From: Aspidapion aeneum
Lineage: Eukaryota; Arthropoda; Insecta; Coleoptera; Brentidae
Length of the DNA: 64,000 nt
Assembly (NCBI GenBank): GCA_963576565.1
Contig: OY755039.1
Coordinates: 72,496,771 to 72,560,770 of the forward strand
Reading direction: 5' to 3'
Positions within the stretch are counted from its first letter, which is position 1. Each line of letters begins with the position of its first letter. Both the position numbers and the translations under genes were made by a program. Under the pieces are notes generated by a model. That model ran no database searches. It saw only the letters and a list, made by a program, of their open reading frames with translations, and was not told the DNA's origin. Positions 1-9,222 of the stretch are shown here, in pieces.

Positions 1-3000
1 GAGGGGTTCCCCAAAAGATTCGCTAGCGAACAGCGATTAGTCGACATTCAAGGAAACACGATACCCACACAAGGACAAGTATTGTGTTCTATTACATTTG
101 CAGAGGACATTGAAGTACCTCATAAGTTTTTTTTGATAGATGCAAAAAGCTTTGGAGCTGATGTATTAATAGGATTAGATTTCCTTCATAAATATGGAGT
201 TAAGATTGATTGGGGCAATAAAGTGATGTACGCCTTTGAACGAGAAATACCCCTATGTGACGAAAAACAAAGCTCAGATTTTCTATGCCGAAGGTTGTGT
301 AAACAGACCGATGAATTAGCTAAACAAATGGTAGATGTCAAGAAAGAGTTAGCCAGGCTCACTCTGCTACAGGAAAAAGGAATTAATCAAAGCTCTCATG
401 TAAGTCCCATTACTGAGAACTTTAACGCAGAAACGGTGGGACCCGGCTTGATGCGTTTTAACAACCAAATGATGGATTCCTCAACCCAGACAACAGAGCA
501 AAGGAAGACTGCAGCTTCCGAGAACCTGAACTTTTCCTTGGAGAAAAAGAAAAATAGTAAAAAAAATGAAGGCCCAGCAAGTAGGCCACTTGCTGAGAAG
601 AACCTTGCAAATAATAGGGTAGACCGGGGTTTGCCAGTTTATTTAAAAGAAGATATATTTATTCCACCACATAGTCACGCCCTATGTTCAGCTGCCGTTC
701 GGAACATATCCAGGGTTAATGCCCAGGAACTGGTTCTAGAACCAGATATGTGTATTCCTACGGGACTTCTGGTGGCTAGAGTGTTATGCAAAAGGGTAAA
801 TGAAGTAGTACCATTGCATTTAACAAATATTACAGGAACCGAAATGTTGGTCCCAAGAAAAATGATATTGGCTAGAGCGTTTGAGGCGGCACAAGAAGAA
901 CAGAAAAACACTGTAGACGACTACTCTATAAGACAAGTTAGCGTAGAGGATATTAGTGAAATTTTAAAACAGTTGAGTCTGGATGAAGTCAAAAATCAAG
1001 ACGAGCAAAAGGTTAAGAGCCTTATATTGGAATATATCGACATATTTAGAGCTCCTTCTCAGAAATTGACATGTACAAATGACGTCACGCACAAAATTAT
1101 CACAGAAGATGTTCCACCGATTTGTAAGAGACCCTATAGAGTGCCTTTCTATCGTAGAGATGTTATGCGACAAGAAATTCAGAAATTATTAGATGACGGT
1201 GTTATTGTAGAAAGTCAAAGTCGATGGAGTTTTCCGGCTTTATTAGTGGAAAAGAAACCACATCCTGGAGAGGATGTGCAGTATCGCCTCTGCATCGACT
1301 ACAGAGAACTGAACTCAATAACTAAGACGGATTATTTCCCATTACCTCTTATACAAGAAACAATAGATAAGCTCTCGGATGCTAGCTTATTCTCCACGAT
1401 GGACCTAGCGTCTGGATATTTTCAAATTCCATTAGATTCGGCCAGTCAAGAAAAAAGTGCTTTTTCTACACCAGACAATCATTATCAATTTAACAGCATG
1501 AGCATGGGACTCAAAAATGCCCCTGCCACCTGGAGTCGAATGATGCACCATATATTCTCCAAAATACCTTTTGGACATGTCCTGGTATATTTAGATGACA
1601 TAATAGTTTACAGCCCTAATAATGTAGATATTCACGTTGACAGATTACGACAAGTTTTCCAAAAAATGAGGGACTCATCACTCAAATTTAAGCCAACCAA
1701 ATGTCATTTTTTAAAGAGGGAAACCGAATATCTTGGACATTTAATTCGACAAGGAGAATTTTTTCCCCATCCTGCTAAAACTGAAGTTATTAGGAACTAT
1801 CCAATACCGAAAACAGTCCGCGAAGTTAGAGCATTCTTAGGACTTTGCTCATTTTATCGAAAATTTGTTCACAACTTCGCAAAAATAAGTCAACCATTAA
1901 TCAACCTTACAAAAAAGGATGTACCCTATGTATGGACACTTTTAGAACAAAATTCATTCAATACTTTGAAAAATGCTTTAATAACGCCACCTGTTTTAAA
2001 ATACCCAGATTTTTCGAAACAATTTATTCTAAATACGGATGCTTCGGGGGTCTCAATTGCCGCAATACTCACACAGAAGCACACAGAAGGTCCTAAGCAA
2101 ATAGCTTCCGAACACCCCGTGTCCTATTTCAGTAGGACCCTTAATGCCGCAGAAAGAAGGTATAGTACAATAGAACGAGAGATGCTAGCAATTATTGAAG
2201 CAGTCAAAAAGTTTAAGGTATACCTAACGGGTCAGCATTTTTTGATCTTTACTGACCACCGCGCCTTAAAATATCTGCTTAACTTAAAAGATCCATCCAG
2301 CAGATTAGGTAAATGGCAAATCCAATTAATGGAATACAGCTTTTCCATAGAATACAGAGAAGGGCACATGAATAAAAATGTAGACAGTTTAACTCGATTA
2401 CGAGAAAATTCACCTGATCCCTTACCAAAAGAAATTAATGTCATCAGAGCAGAAAAATTGGAAGATATTTCACCAATGCCTATGGTTATATGGACCAAAG
2501 CAGAGCTACGAAAATTGCAATTGCAGGACGAAAAAATTTCTGCAATTCAAGAAAAACTAGAAAACGATGATCCGTATTATTTGGATGAGGAAAATCTTTT
2601 ACGAAGAAAACGGCAGAATAATGAACGTAACGATCAAATTTTTGCGCCGCTAGTCATTCGACCAGAATTAATGCGAATGTACCACAGCAGTATTTATGCA
2701 GCACATCCGGGGCAGAAACGAACTCAAGAAAGTATTATGCAGGATTTTTACTGGCCCACTATTAGAAAAGATGTCGAAAACTTTGTGAAAAGATGTCATT
2801 CATGTAACTTACACAAAACTCACCCTCAACTCCCAACTAAAATGCAAAAGATGCCAGTACCTACCCAAGTCTTTAGTCGTATATCACTTGACTTAGTAGG
2901 ACCCTTAAACGTGACAAACAAGGGAAATAAATATTTATTAACTTGCGTCGATCACCTGACTAGATATCCAGAGTGTATTCCTTTACCAGACATTAAGGCT

Positions 3001-4047
3001 GACACTGTGGCCAAAGCCTTTGTGGAAAGCATTGTGACAAGATTTGGAGTGCCAGATTCGGTTTTGACAGATATGGGGATGCAATTTGTTGGCAATTTGT
3101 TTACCGAAATATGTAAACTTTTAGAAGTTAAAAAACTTAGAACAACTCCTTACCGCCCCAGTACTAACGGCTTACTGGAACGTTTCCATCGAACTTTAAA
3201 AACAATGATAAGCCATTTTGTTAGCAATTTTATGACCAGCTGGGACGATATTTTATCATACGCATTAATGGCTTACAGGAATCAAATAAATACCGCTACT
3301 CTAGAGACCCCGTTCTTTTTAATGTTTGGTCGAGATATGCAACTTCCAATTCACCTTACCACCAAAGATGATAAGGTTAGATACGACCTCGATGAAAATT
3401 ATGCTAGTGAGATGATCACTAGGATGCAAATAGCCCATGACAAGGTAAGAGAAAATATTCAGAAGAGCATAAATTATCGCTGCGACCGACTCAATAAGCG
3501 AAAAACTCGACGAGGTTTTAAAATAGGTGATTTAGTGTACCTCTACACCCCGGCAATACCAGGTGTACGAAAAAAATTAGCCACCAAGTTTTATAATAAA
3601 TGGTCCGGTCCCCATCGTATCCTCAAACAAACAGGACCCGTCAATTACCTTATTAAAGAACTAAATAGGAGAAAAGAGAGATTAGTACATGCCGCACGGC
3701 TTAAGTTATATCAAGGAAGTGAACAACAAGAAATAATAAAAGAAAAAGAAGTAAGCTCTGAAAACCAGAGTGAGGAAGAGGAATCCTTGATAGAACCTTC
3801 ACGAAATATTATACAAGACGATGAACAAATTCAGGATAGAATTGATGAATTTTTAGACCACCAGCCACCCCCTGGGACAAATCAGGAGTTACTAAGTGAA
3901 GAAAGTGAAAGTCAAAACTCAGAAGTGGAAGAATTAGCCCCTGATAACTTGTCAGAAGAAGAGAATGGAGGTCAACTACAAAATAATAGAAGGACGCGCA
4001 CGAGGCAAATAAAAACCCCAGTGCGGTTTCGCGACTATCAATTGTAA
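1..4047 (+). CDS. pol: gypsy Pol polyprotein (protease end, RT, RNase H, integrase)
   Basis: The reading frame is open from base 1, so the first in-frame TTG at 82 is not the real start; the protein begins upstream. Residues are counted from base 1. The C-terminal half of a retropepsin is present (VLIGLDFL near residue 58), but its catalytic Asp-Ser/Thr-Gly is outside the window. RT follows with the YLDD box (Asp 532-533), then RNase H (first catalytic Asp about 680, later TDHRALKYLL). Integrase has an HHCC zinc finger (His 895 and 902, Cys 932 and 935) and a D,D-35-E triad (Asp 964, Asp 1024, Glu 1060). The tail after the chromodomain-less C-terminus is strongly acidic. No stop or frameshift interrupts the 1,349 visible codons, unusual among the decayed elements here, so the copy is fairly young. 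Function: cDNA synthesis and integration of the element. Confidence 0.93.
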   Translation, partial: EGFPKRFASEQRLVDIQGNTIPTQGQVLCSITFAEDIEVPHKFFLIDAKSFGADVLIGLDFLHKYGVKIDWGNKVMYAFEREIPLCDEKQSSDFLCRRLCKQTDELAKQMVDVKKELARLTLLQEKGINQSSHVSPITENFNAETVGPGLMRFNNQMMDSSTQTTEQRKTAASENLNFSLEKKKNSKKNEGPASRPLAEKNLANNRVDRGLPVYLKEDIFIPPHSHALCSAAVRNISRVNAQELVLEPDMCIPTGLLVARVLCKRVNEVVPLHLTNITGTEMLVPRKMILARAFEAAQEEQKNTVDDYSIRQVSVEDISEILKQLSLDEVKNQDEQKVKSLILEYIDIFRAPSQKLTCTNDVTHKIITEDVPPICKRPYRVPFYRRDVMRQEIQKLLDDGVIVESQSRWSFPALLVEKKPHPGEDVQYRLCIDYRELNSITKTDYFPLPLIQETIDKLSDASLFSTMDLASGYFQIPLDSASQEKSAFSTPDNHYQFNSMSMGLKNAPATWSRMMHHIFSKIPFGHVLVYLDDIIVYSPNNVDIHVDRLRQVFQKMRDSSLKFKPTKCHFLKRETEYLGHLIRQGEFFPHPAKTEVIRNYPIPKTVREVRAFLGLCSFYRKFVHNFAKISQPLINLTKKDVPYVWTLLEQNSFNTLKNALITPPVLKYPDFSKQFILNTDASGVSIAAILTQKHTEGPKQIASEHPVSYFSRTLNAAERRYSTIEREMLAIIEAVKKFKVYLTGQHFLIFTDHRALKYLLNLKDPSSRLGKWQIQLMEYSFSIEYREGHMNKNVDSLTRLRENSPDPLPKEINVIRAEKLEDISPMPMVIWTKAELRKLQLQDEKISAIQEKLENDDPYYLDEENLLRRKRQNNERNDQIFAPLVIRPELMRMYHSSIYAAHPGQKRTQESIMQDFYWPTIRKDVENFVKRCHSCNLHKTHPQLPTKMQKMPVPTQVFSRISLDLVGPLNVTNKGNKYLLTCVDHLTRYPECIPLPDIKADTVAKAFVESIVTRFGVPDSVLTDMGMQFVGNLFTEICKLLEVKKLRTTPYRPSTNGLLERFHRTLKTMISHFVSNFMTSWDDILSYALMAYRNQINTATLETPFFLMFGRDMQLPIHLTTKDDKVRYDLDENYASEMITRMQIAHDKVRENIQKSINYRCDRLNKRKTRRGFKIGDLVYLYTPAIPGVRKKLATKFYNKWSGPHRILKQTGPVNYLIKELNRRKERLVHAARLKLYQGSEQQEIIKEKEVSSENQSEEEESLIEPSRNIIQDDEQIQDRIDEFLDHQPPPGTNQELLSEESESQNSEVEELAPDNLSEEENGGQLQNNRRTRTRQIKTPVRFRDYQL

Positions 4048-4114
4048 ATAATAATTTAAAAAAAAATCGAGAGAGCCACCAGTAGATTTAAGTAAAATGA
4101 TTTATACAATAAGT

Positions 4115-4128
4115 TGTTTTTTTTACAG
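4115..4128 (+). promoter_or_regulatory. candidate 3' splice site for env mRNA
   Basis: An uninterrupted T tract followed by ACAG lies between the pol stop (4045-4047) and the first env ATG (4171). Env of gypsy-type errantiviruses is made from a spliced subgenomic mRNA, and this is a good acceptor in the right place. The donor would lie upstream of the window. Inferred from sequence only. Confidence 0.5.
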
Positions 4129-4170
4129 ATTAAAAAAAATAACACAAGCAAAGTTGCAAGGCAATCAAAA

Positions 4171-5037
4171 ATGTTTATTCTGTGGTTAAACACGGCTATT
4201 ATAATGATTATGCCACAACTCAGCACCGCCTTAATAGCATATGATTGCAGAAATCCGTCGACCAATATAACATCAGTGTCCTTACGGGATGTTGGCAGCT
4301 GCCCAGATCTAGAGGAAGGATATGATGAAAAAAAAGGTTTTGTTCAAATTTTAGAAAAAAAAAGTTACCAGTTTGTACACGTGAAATCTTGTTTACTACA
4401 AGTAACAAGATTAATAACGCACTGCGGAGCATTCTCTCATGCGTCTATTGTGGAAGACGGCTATGGTACATTTTTACATCAAGTCGGTGCCATAGAATGC
4501 GAAAAGATACATAGTTACCGAGAATATCGGGGCTTTGGAAAAGTATTTTCTAGCCTTAAACCAAACTCCACAACCACGATTTCAGTTACCCTAGCGGGAA
4601 CTGTGGACAATAAAGGATCATGTGAGGGTACCGATTACATCGAACATAGTAAAAAATTTAAAAATGTAGAGGTGAACGCCGAAGTCAAAATAACATTACG
4701 CGATTATATAGCCAAAGCAAGTTTAGAAGCCAACGAAATAAAATTATCAACGGGGGTAACCTGTCCGTTTAATTCAGGCTATTGTTTAGACTACGCCATT
4801 GGAGAATCCACATGGGAAACGATTACGTTACAAAGTTGTTCACAATATAGTATACTCTATGAAGGACCAGCCTCCTTTATTCAAGAAAAAATGGCATTAA
4901 AACAACAATATGTGGTAGTTGAGGATAGAACCAAAGTTTTTGCAATTCTGTTAAAAAAGAAGAATTACATTTGTGGCATAGAATTATATGAAAGCGAACA
5001 TCCTAGAATACAAGTTATAGAGAAAAAGGATCATTAA
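4171..5037 (+). CDS. env: env-like glycoprotein, N-terminal half, ends at premature stop
   Basis: Starts at ATG 4171, the first ATG after the candidate acceptor, and opens with a hydrophobic signal peptide of about 25 residues followed directly by IAYDC. The ectodomain is Cys-rich with N-glycosylation sites. The AYDC start after the signal peptide, and an SL-x-x-VG-x-C motif shortly after, resemble the envelope glycoproteins of chuvirus-like (Mononegavirales) origin that insect retrotransposons have captured; no furin site or baculovirus-F-type fusion peptide was noticed. The frame stops at TAA 5035-5037 but continues open in the same frame, so this looks like one point mutation in a longer gene. 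Expected role: membrane glycoprotein of an infectious or formerly infectious element. The chuvirus assignment is by pattern memory and not certain. Confidence 0.65.
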   Translation: MFILWLNTAIIMIMPQLSTALIAYDCRNPSTNITSVSLRDVGSCPDLEEGYDEKKGFVQILEKKSYQFVHVKSCLLQVTRLITHCGAFSHASIVEDGYGTFLHQVGAIECEKIHSYREYRGFGKVFSSLKPNSTTTISVTLAGTVDNKGSCEGTDYIEHSKKFKNVEVNAEVKITLRDYIAKASLEANEIKLSTGVTCPFNSGYCLDYAIGESTWETITLQSCSQYSILYEGPASFIQEKMALKQQYVVVEDRTKVFAILLKKKNYICGIELYESEHPRIQVIEKKDH

Positions 5038-6273
5038 CAAGTGACCCCTTGGTCAAGTAAAACGGGAGAAAATCCTAATGCAGATTTAATCCTTTATGTA
5101 AACACAAAATTCATGTACGTTGAACAATCTTTTAAAAGGAGTCTTAACACTATGTTTGCCCAAACCGTGCATAGACGATGTATGCTTCACAGAGAAATAC
5201 TAAAAAACAGATTATTATTGGCAACCCTTGCACCAAATATGGTAGCTACCCTTCTAAAAAATACTCTAGGATACACCGCCAAAATGATGGGAGAGGCATT
5301 ATTTATTATGCGATGTTTTCCAATTATAGTTGACATACGTAGAGAAACAAATTGTTATGTCGAGTTACCTGTTACTGCATACAACAGGAGTTATTTTGTG
5401 TCACCCATAACAAAAATTTTAACGCAGCATGGAGAACAAGTAGATTGTAATTCCATAATTCCGTCCACATATTATCTCGAAAACCGATGGATTTCATTTG
5501 ACGCATATCCAAATTTTGCACATCAACCTTATCAATTAAAACCGGATAATGAGGAAACGTTCACTTTTAGTCCAATACAAAACTTAGGATCAGGCGGCAT
5601 ATACACGAGCAAGGAAATAGAAAAGGCGCAAGCTACCATGTTATTTCAAATAGAAAGACCGGCTTTAAATAATATATTATTACGGAAAATAAGTAATTTG
5701 CCAGTGAATTCTCAAGGATTTTCCAGGTTATCTTTATTCGACTCCGCAGAAATGGAGAAATTAGCAGATTCCACATTAAGAAAATTATATGGAGCATTTC
5801 AAATTCTAGGAAATGTGTCTAGTGGCTTAATTGGCTTGTATGTATTATTTCAATTGTTAAAATTTATTTTTGAGGCATTATTAAATGCAGTGGCATTACA
5901 TAAAATGAATGGATGCAGCATACATTTATTGGCTTCATTCTGGGATACTTTACCATTATTTATCCTCCATCATCAGCAGCACAAACAGGCGCAAAAGACC
6001 GATACCCCTGAAAAAACAGAAGATGTCACAAAAACTTATTGGTCAAATCCTGAAAATATGGAAATAATCGTAGGAGATAAAGTGCAGTCGTCTTCGTCTG
6101 AGCAAATATCAACACCGTTAATTTCTCAGCAGGGAATGTTAAAACACATGCTTAAGAAACCAGTGTCTAGCCCCTACGTGTCTTTTCAGAAAGAAATCCA
6201 TGAAATTCCACCTGTCCACTGGAGCCTTTATGAAAAAAACGAGACCCCTACAGCCCCTTCAATCAAAAATTAG
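5038..6273 (+). pseudogene. env: env-like glycoprotein, C-terminal half, same frame after the stop
   Basis: Open in the same frame as the preceding segment (4171 and 5041 are a multiple of three apart) with no convincing start codon of its own, so it is the rest of the glycoprotein after the TAA at 5035-5037. It carries a Cys-containing CYVELPV stretch and an FVSP motif of the kind seen in chuvirus-like glycoproteins, then a long hydrophobic segment around 5806-5895 that can serve as the membrane anchor, then a cytoplasmic tail of about 120 residues. The hydrophobic anchor and tail fit a type I membrane protein. Whether the stop is read through, is a sequencing error or has inactivated the copy cannot be decided here. 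Confidence 0.6.
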
Positions 6274-6905
6274 ACCATTATGGTATTACCGAGACCGTAC
6301 CAAGAATTAGTAGAAGAGCTTCAAAGCGCTCAAAACTGATAAAATCCCAACATCCATCAAAAAGAAACCCATTAGCAATCAGTAATCAAAGTCTAAACGT
6401 TCAATATACAAGAAACATATAATTTCGGTAGCTTGAAGGACATGTCTACCAGGTTTTCAATTAAAAGCGCTCAACTATAAAAATTCAAATTTTATGCACC
6501 ACCAAAAAATAATTCAAATAGGAAAAGGGTTCATAAAATTTACTAAAACGGGAGTAGATGTCTAAAAATAAAACAAAAATTGGCATACCAGTAGATGCTA
6601 CAATTTTCTTAGAAACTAAGTCTATCTCCTCAACTAAATAAACTTTCTTATAAGAAACTTTTGCATAGAGAAGATCGAGAGGAGTTTATTTACATGTTTA
6701 TATTAACAACTTAGAATTTACTAGCACCCTCAAGAGCGTCTTCGAATCATGATCCGTTAACAATGAAATTAATCTAGATCAACTGTATTAGGTAAAATGG
6801 CTATGGGTTAAACAAAGAGATTCAAACAAGCCTTATAGGCTTATAATTAAATAATAATCAAAGATCAGTCTGGATGAAATTTATGGGTAATTGAACACTG
6901 ATCCA
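6274..6905 (+). other. untranslated 3' region of the gypsy element
   Basis: About 630 bp between the env stop and the purine tract, AT-rich, with short repeated motifs such as GTAGATG and GTCTA. No open frame of note. Confidence 0.5.
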
Positions 6906-7200
6906 GTGGGGGTGTGAGGAGGACCCCTTTAAAAGAAAAATCGGCCAACATTTTAGTCATTGTATTCTGATTTATAGACGAAGTAGGAGTTTTCCGTAAT
7001 TAAAAAATACAAAGTTTTTTTTAAATTATTTTTTAATAAAAATATAAGTTTTTTTTGGAAGAAGTTTAAATATATTGAGCAAAAAGACAGACAATCATTA
7101 AAAAAAAACAAACAGTGATCATAGTTAAAGTGAAAATTAAAATAAATTAAAAAAAAAACAGACAATAAACTAAAAGTACTATATTTCAAAAAAAAAAAAA
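6906..7200 (+). repeat. polypurine tract and putative 3' LTR start
   Basis: GTGGGGG immediately precedes TGTGAGGAGG, the usual arrangement of a plus-strand primer followed by an LTR beginning with TG. The stretch then becomes very A-rich and ends in an A14 run at about 7187-7200. The 5' LTR is not in the window, so this is a candidate only. Confidence 0.4.
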
Positions 7201-7210
7201 AGTGTTCAAC

Positions 7211-7756
7211 ATGAATTGGGTGATGACCTTTTTGTTTTATGTACGCACATGTACAGATATTGGAGTTCGAGAACTCCTATACAAACTGGCCCTCTACCAC
7301 GTATGGGAGCTCAAAAGCTTCCACGAGCGGCATGCCAGGGAAGAGCTGCGACCCATGGTCGCCATGATACATTTATGGGCCTCAATTATTCATTATGAAT
7401 ACGAAATGTTGCGACGCATGACCAACCCTCAAGGAATGATAGGGCCATGCACTTGTGCGTTATGCCGTCCACCGGTATCTAATTTATTCACTCCTGCCCA
7501 GTATTGGGATGTGTGGCACCATATCTCGAATATAAATTGCCATTGCCAGGTATGTTTGTACCACATGCCGTGCCTCAATACAATACCATTTCGGACGGCT
7601 CCAGTAAACCAACCAGCACCCGCCGATCCGAATGAGGAGCCCAGTGGAGCGGCTCCTTTTGTGGCTGATGAATTGGTCCGCCCAGAGAATAGAGACGAGC
7701 AAGAAGTACCACGACGTGAAAATATGGAACCTCTGAACGTGGAAGTACCACAAGAT
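7211..7756 (+). pseudogene. unknown gene, 5' part, split by a LINE
   Basis: ATG 7211 opens a frame of 182 codons up to the LINE junction at 7756; the apparent stop a few codons later belongs to the LINE. The product is not recognised. Its N-terminal 70 residues are rich in aromatic and hydrophobic residues, followed by two clustered Cys/His groups (CTCALC and CHCQVC about 40 residues apart, then HMPC) that could bind zinc, then a Pro/Glu-rich linker. Across the LINE the same frame continues at 12137 with Pro-rich sequence. It begins only about 300 bp after the candidate gypsy LTR start, so it could be a host gene, another mobile-element gene, or the Gag-like gene of an adjacent element copy. 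Confidence 0.55.
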
Positions 7757-7971
7757 AAAATATAAGATCAAAGAAAGCAAGTGATACACACATTTTTGCG
7801 CTCCTGAAGTTTAACCTTTTTTGGTGGGAAAAAGTACACCGATTTTTGTAATTTTTTCGCAGTAGTGAGTTGTGAATATCTCCTGCATGGTGATGTAATT
7901 AAATTTCCAGAAAGCAGCTGCCAAAGGTAATAATTTGATTAAAATTAATCCTTATCACTTATAACAAAAAA

Positions 7972-9222
7972 ATGCCTACTTGCGAAGAATGCCAAGATAC
8001 GATAAGCTCGCGAAATAAAAAGGTTTTTTGTAGCCAATGCAAAAAACCTTATCATTCCACCTGTGTTCATGAATCCGAGAACCTAGTTACTTTGTTGGCG
8101 GAGATCCCCGGTCTTTCCTGGCGATGTGATCGCTGTGTTGCCGATTGTATTACATTGAATCAGCAGGAAATAAAAAACCTAATAGAAAGCAAAGTTCAAG
8201 AAGCGTTACAAGCTCTCAACACTACCTTCGAAAGCCTAAAATTCGACATTATGAATATTGCCGCTGATAAACTTGTATTACTTTCAAATGAATTGCAACC
8301 ACCTGCGCAATCCAAGCAAAAAAAGTACTCAGAAATTCTTAAAAATAACACTCAGCCTGCCGTCCTGATCAAGCCTAAAAATGAATCTCAAACAAACGAT
8401 CAAACTAAAAAAGCGCTTCTAGAAAACATCAACCCTGTGGAAGAAAATTTTGCGTTTACGAAAATCAAGCACACAAGCAAAGGTGGAGTCCTTATTGCCT
8501 GCAAAAATTCGGAGGATAAGAACAGATTTAAAACCCTAGCAGAGGAAAATTTATCCGAAGAATATGAAGTCCGCGAAATACATGGAATTAATCCCAGAGT
8601 CAGAATCGTCGGTTTTACAGAATGCCTCTCAGATGAACAATTATCCACAATTTTAATTAAACTAAATTCTGATATTTTTCATAAAAACTCACAGCTAAAA
8701 GTAATAAGCATTAACAAGACACGTAACAAGAATAATCTCTTTCAAGCTCTCTTGCAAATCGATAGGTCCACCTACGAAAAGCTACTTAAATTCGGTAATG
8801 TCTTTGTAGGGTATGATAGCTGCACAGTCTATGACGGTCTTACTATTCCGCGTTGTTTTAACTGTAACGAATTTTACCACTCATCTAAAAACTGCGAAAA
8901 AACTGTCTCTTGTCCAAGATGTGGCAAAATTCATGACGTTCAAGACTGCAAATCTGATAACCTACAGTGCACCAACTGCATAAAACTTAAAAAGGACGAT
9001 GACAGCATCAAAATTGATCATGCCGTATGGGATACTAATAAATGCACTGCATATAAAAACGCAATAACTAGACTGCAAAAAACATCATGCAACAATAGCA
9101 AACAAATCTCCCACCTAAATCAGATTCCGTTGATTTTTCACTTTATTACCAGAACTGTCAGGGACTTAGAAGTAAAACTGGCAACCTCTTACTTTCAACG
9201 TATACATGCGACTATGATGTGA
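7972..9222 (+). CDS. LINE ORF1 protein, PHD finger and zinc knuckles
   Basis: 416 residues from ATG 7972. The N-terminus is a PHD-type zinc finger with C4-C7-C20-C23-H28-C31-C52-C55 spacing. A coiled-coil-like, charged middle follows, then from about residue 294 a run of zinc knuckles (CFNCNEFYHSSKNC, CPRCGKIHDVQDC, CTNC). ORF1 proteins of this kind, PHD plus CCHC, are known in CR1/L2/Daphne-group LINEs and package the element RNA. The 3' end overlaps the ORF2 frame by 124 bp in the -1 frame. The last 40 residues lie on sequence that also encodes the start of the endonuclease. Confidence 0.9.
   Translation: MPTCEECQDTISSRNKKVFCSQCKKPYHSTCVHESENLVTLLAEIPGLSWRCDRCVADCITLNQQEIKNLIESKVQEALQALNTTFESLKFDIMNIAADKLVLLSNELQPPAQSKQKKYSEILKNNTQPAVLIKPKNESQTNDQTKKALLENINPVEENFAFTKIKHTSKGGVLIACKNSEDKNRFKTLAEENLSEEYEVREIHGINPRVRIVGFTECLSDEQLSTILIKLNSDIFHKNSQLKVISINKTRNKNNLFQALLQIDRSTYEKLLKFGNVFVGYDSCTVYDGLTIPRCFNCNEFYHSSKNCEKTVSCPRCGKIHDVQDCKSDNLQCTNCIKLKKDDDSIKIDHAVWDTNKCTAYKNAITRLQKTSCNNSKQISHLNQIPLIFHFITRTVRDLEVKLATSYFQRIHATMM

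Larger units (their letters stand above)
1..7210 (+). mobile_element. Ty3/gypsy retrotransposon with env, 3' part
   Basis: The window opens inside a Ty3/gypsy-type LTR retrotransposon. Visible in order are the end of the protease, reverse transcriptase, RNase H, integrase, an env-like glycoprotein gene, an untranslated stretch, a short purine tract (6906-6912) and a candidate 3' LTR starting TGTGAGGAGG at 6913. The 5' LTR, leader and gag lie upstream of base 1, so LTR pairing and target duplication cannot be tested and the right edge (about 7200) is a guess. The pro-RT-RH-IN order is that of the Ty3/gypsy group. Confidence 0.85.

Noticed and set aside
5041..6273. Separate gene starting at GTG 5041
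   Set aside because: It is in the same frame as the preceding env segment right after the TAA, and GTG is not a credible start here.
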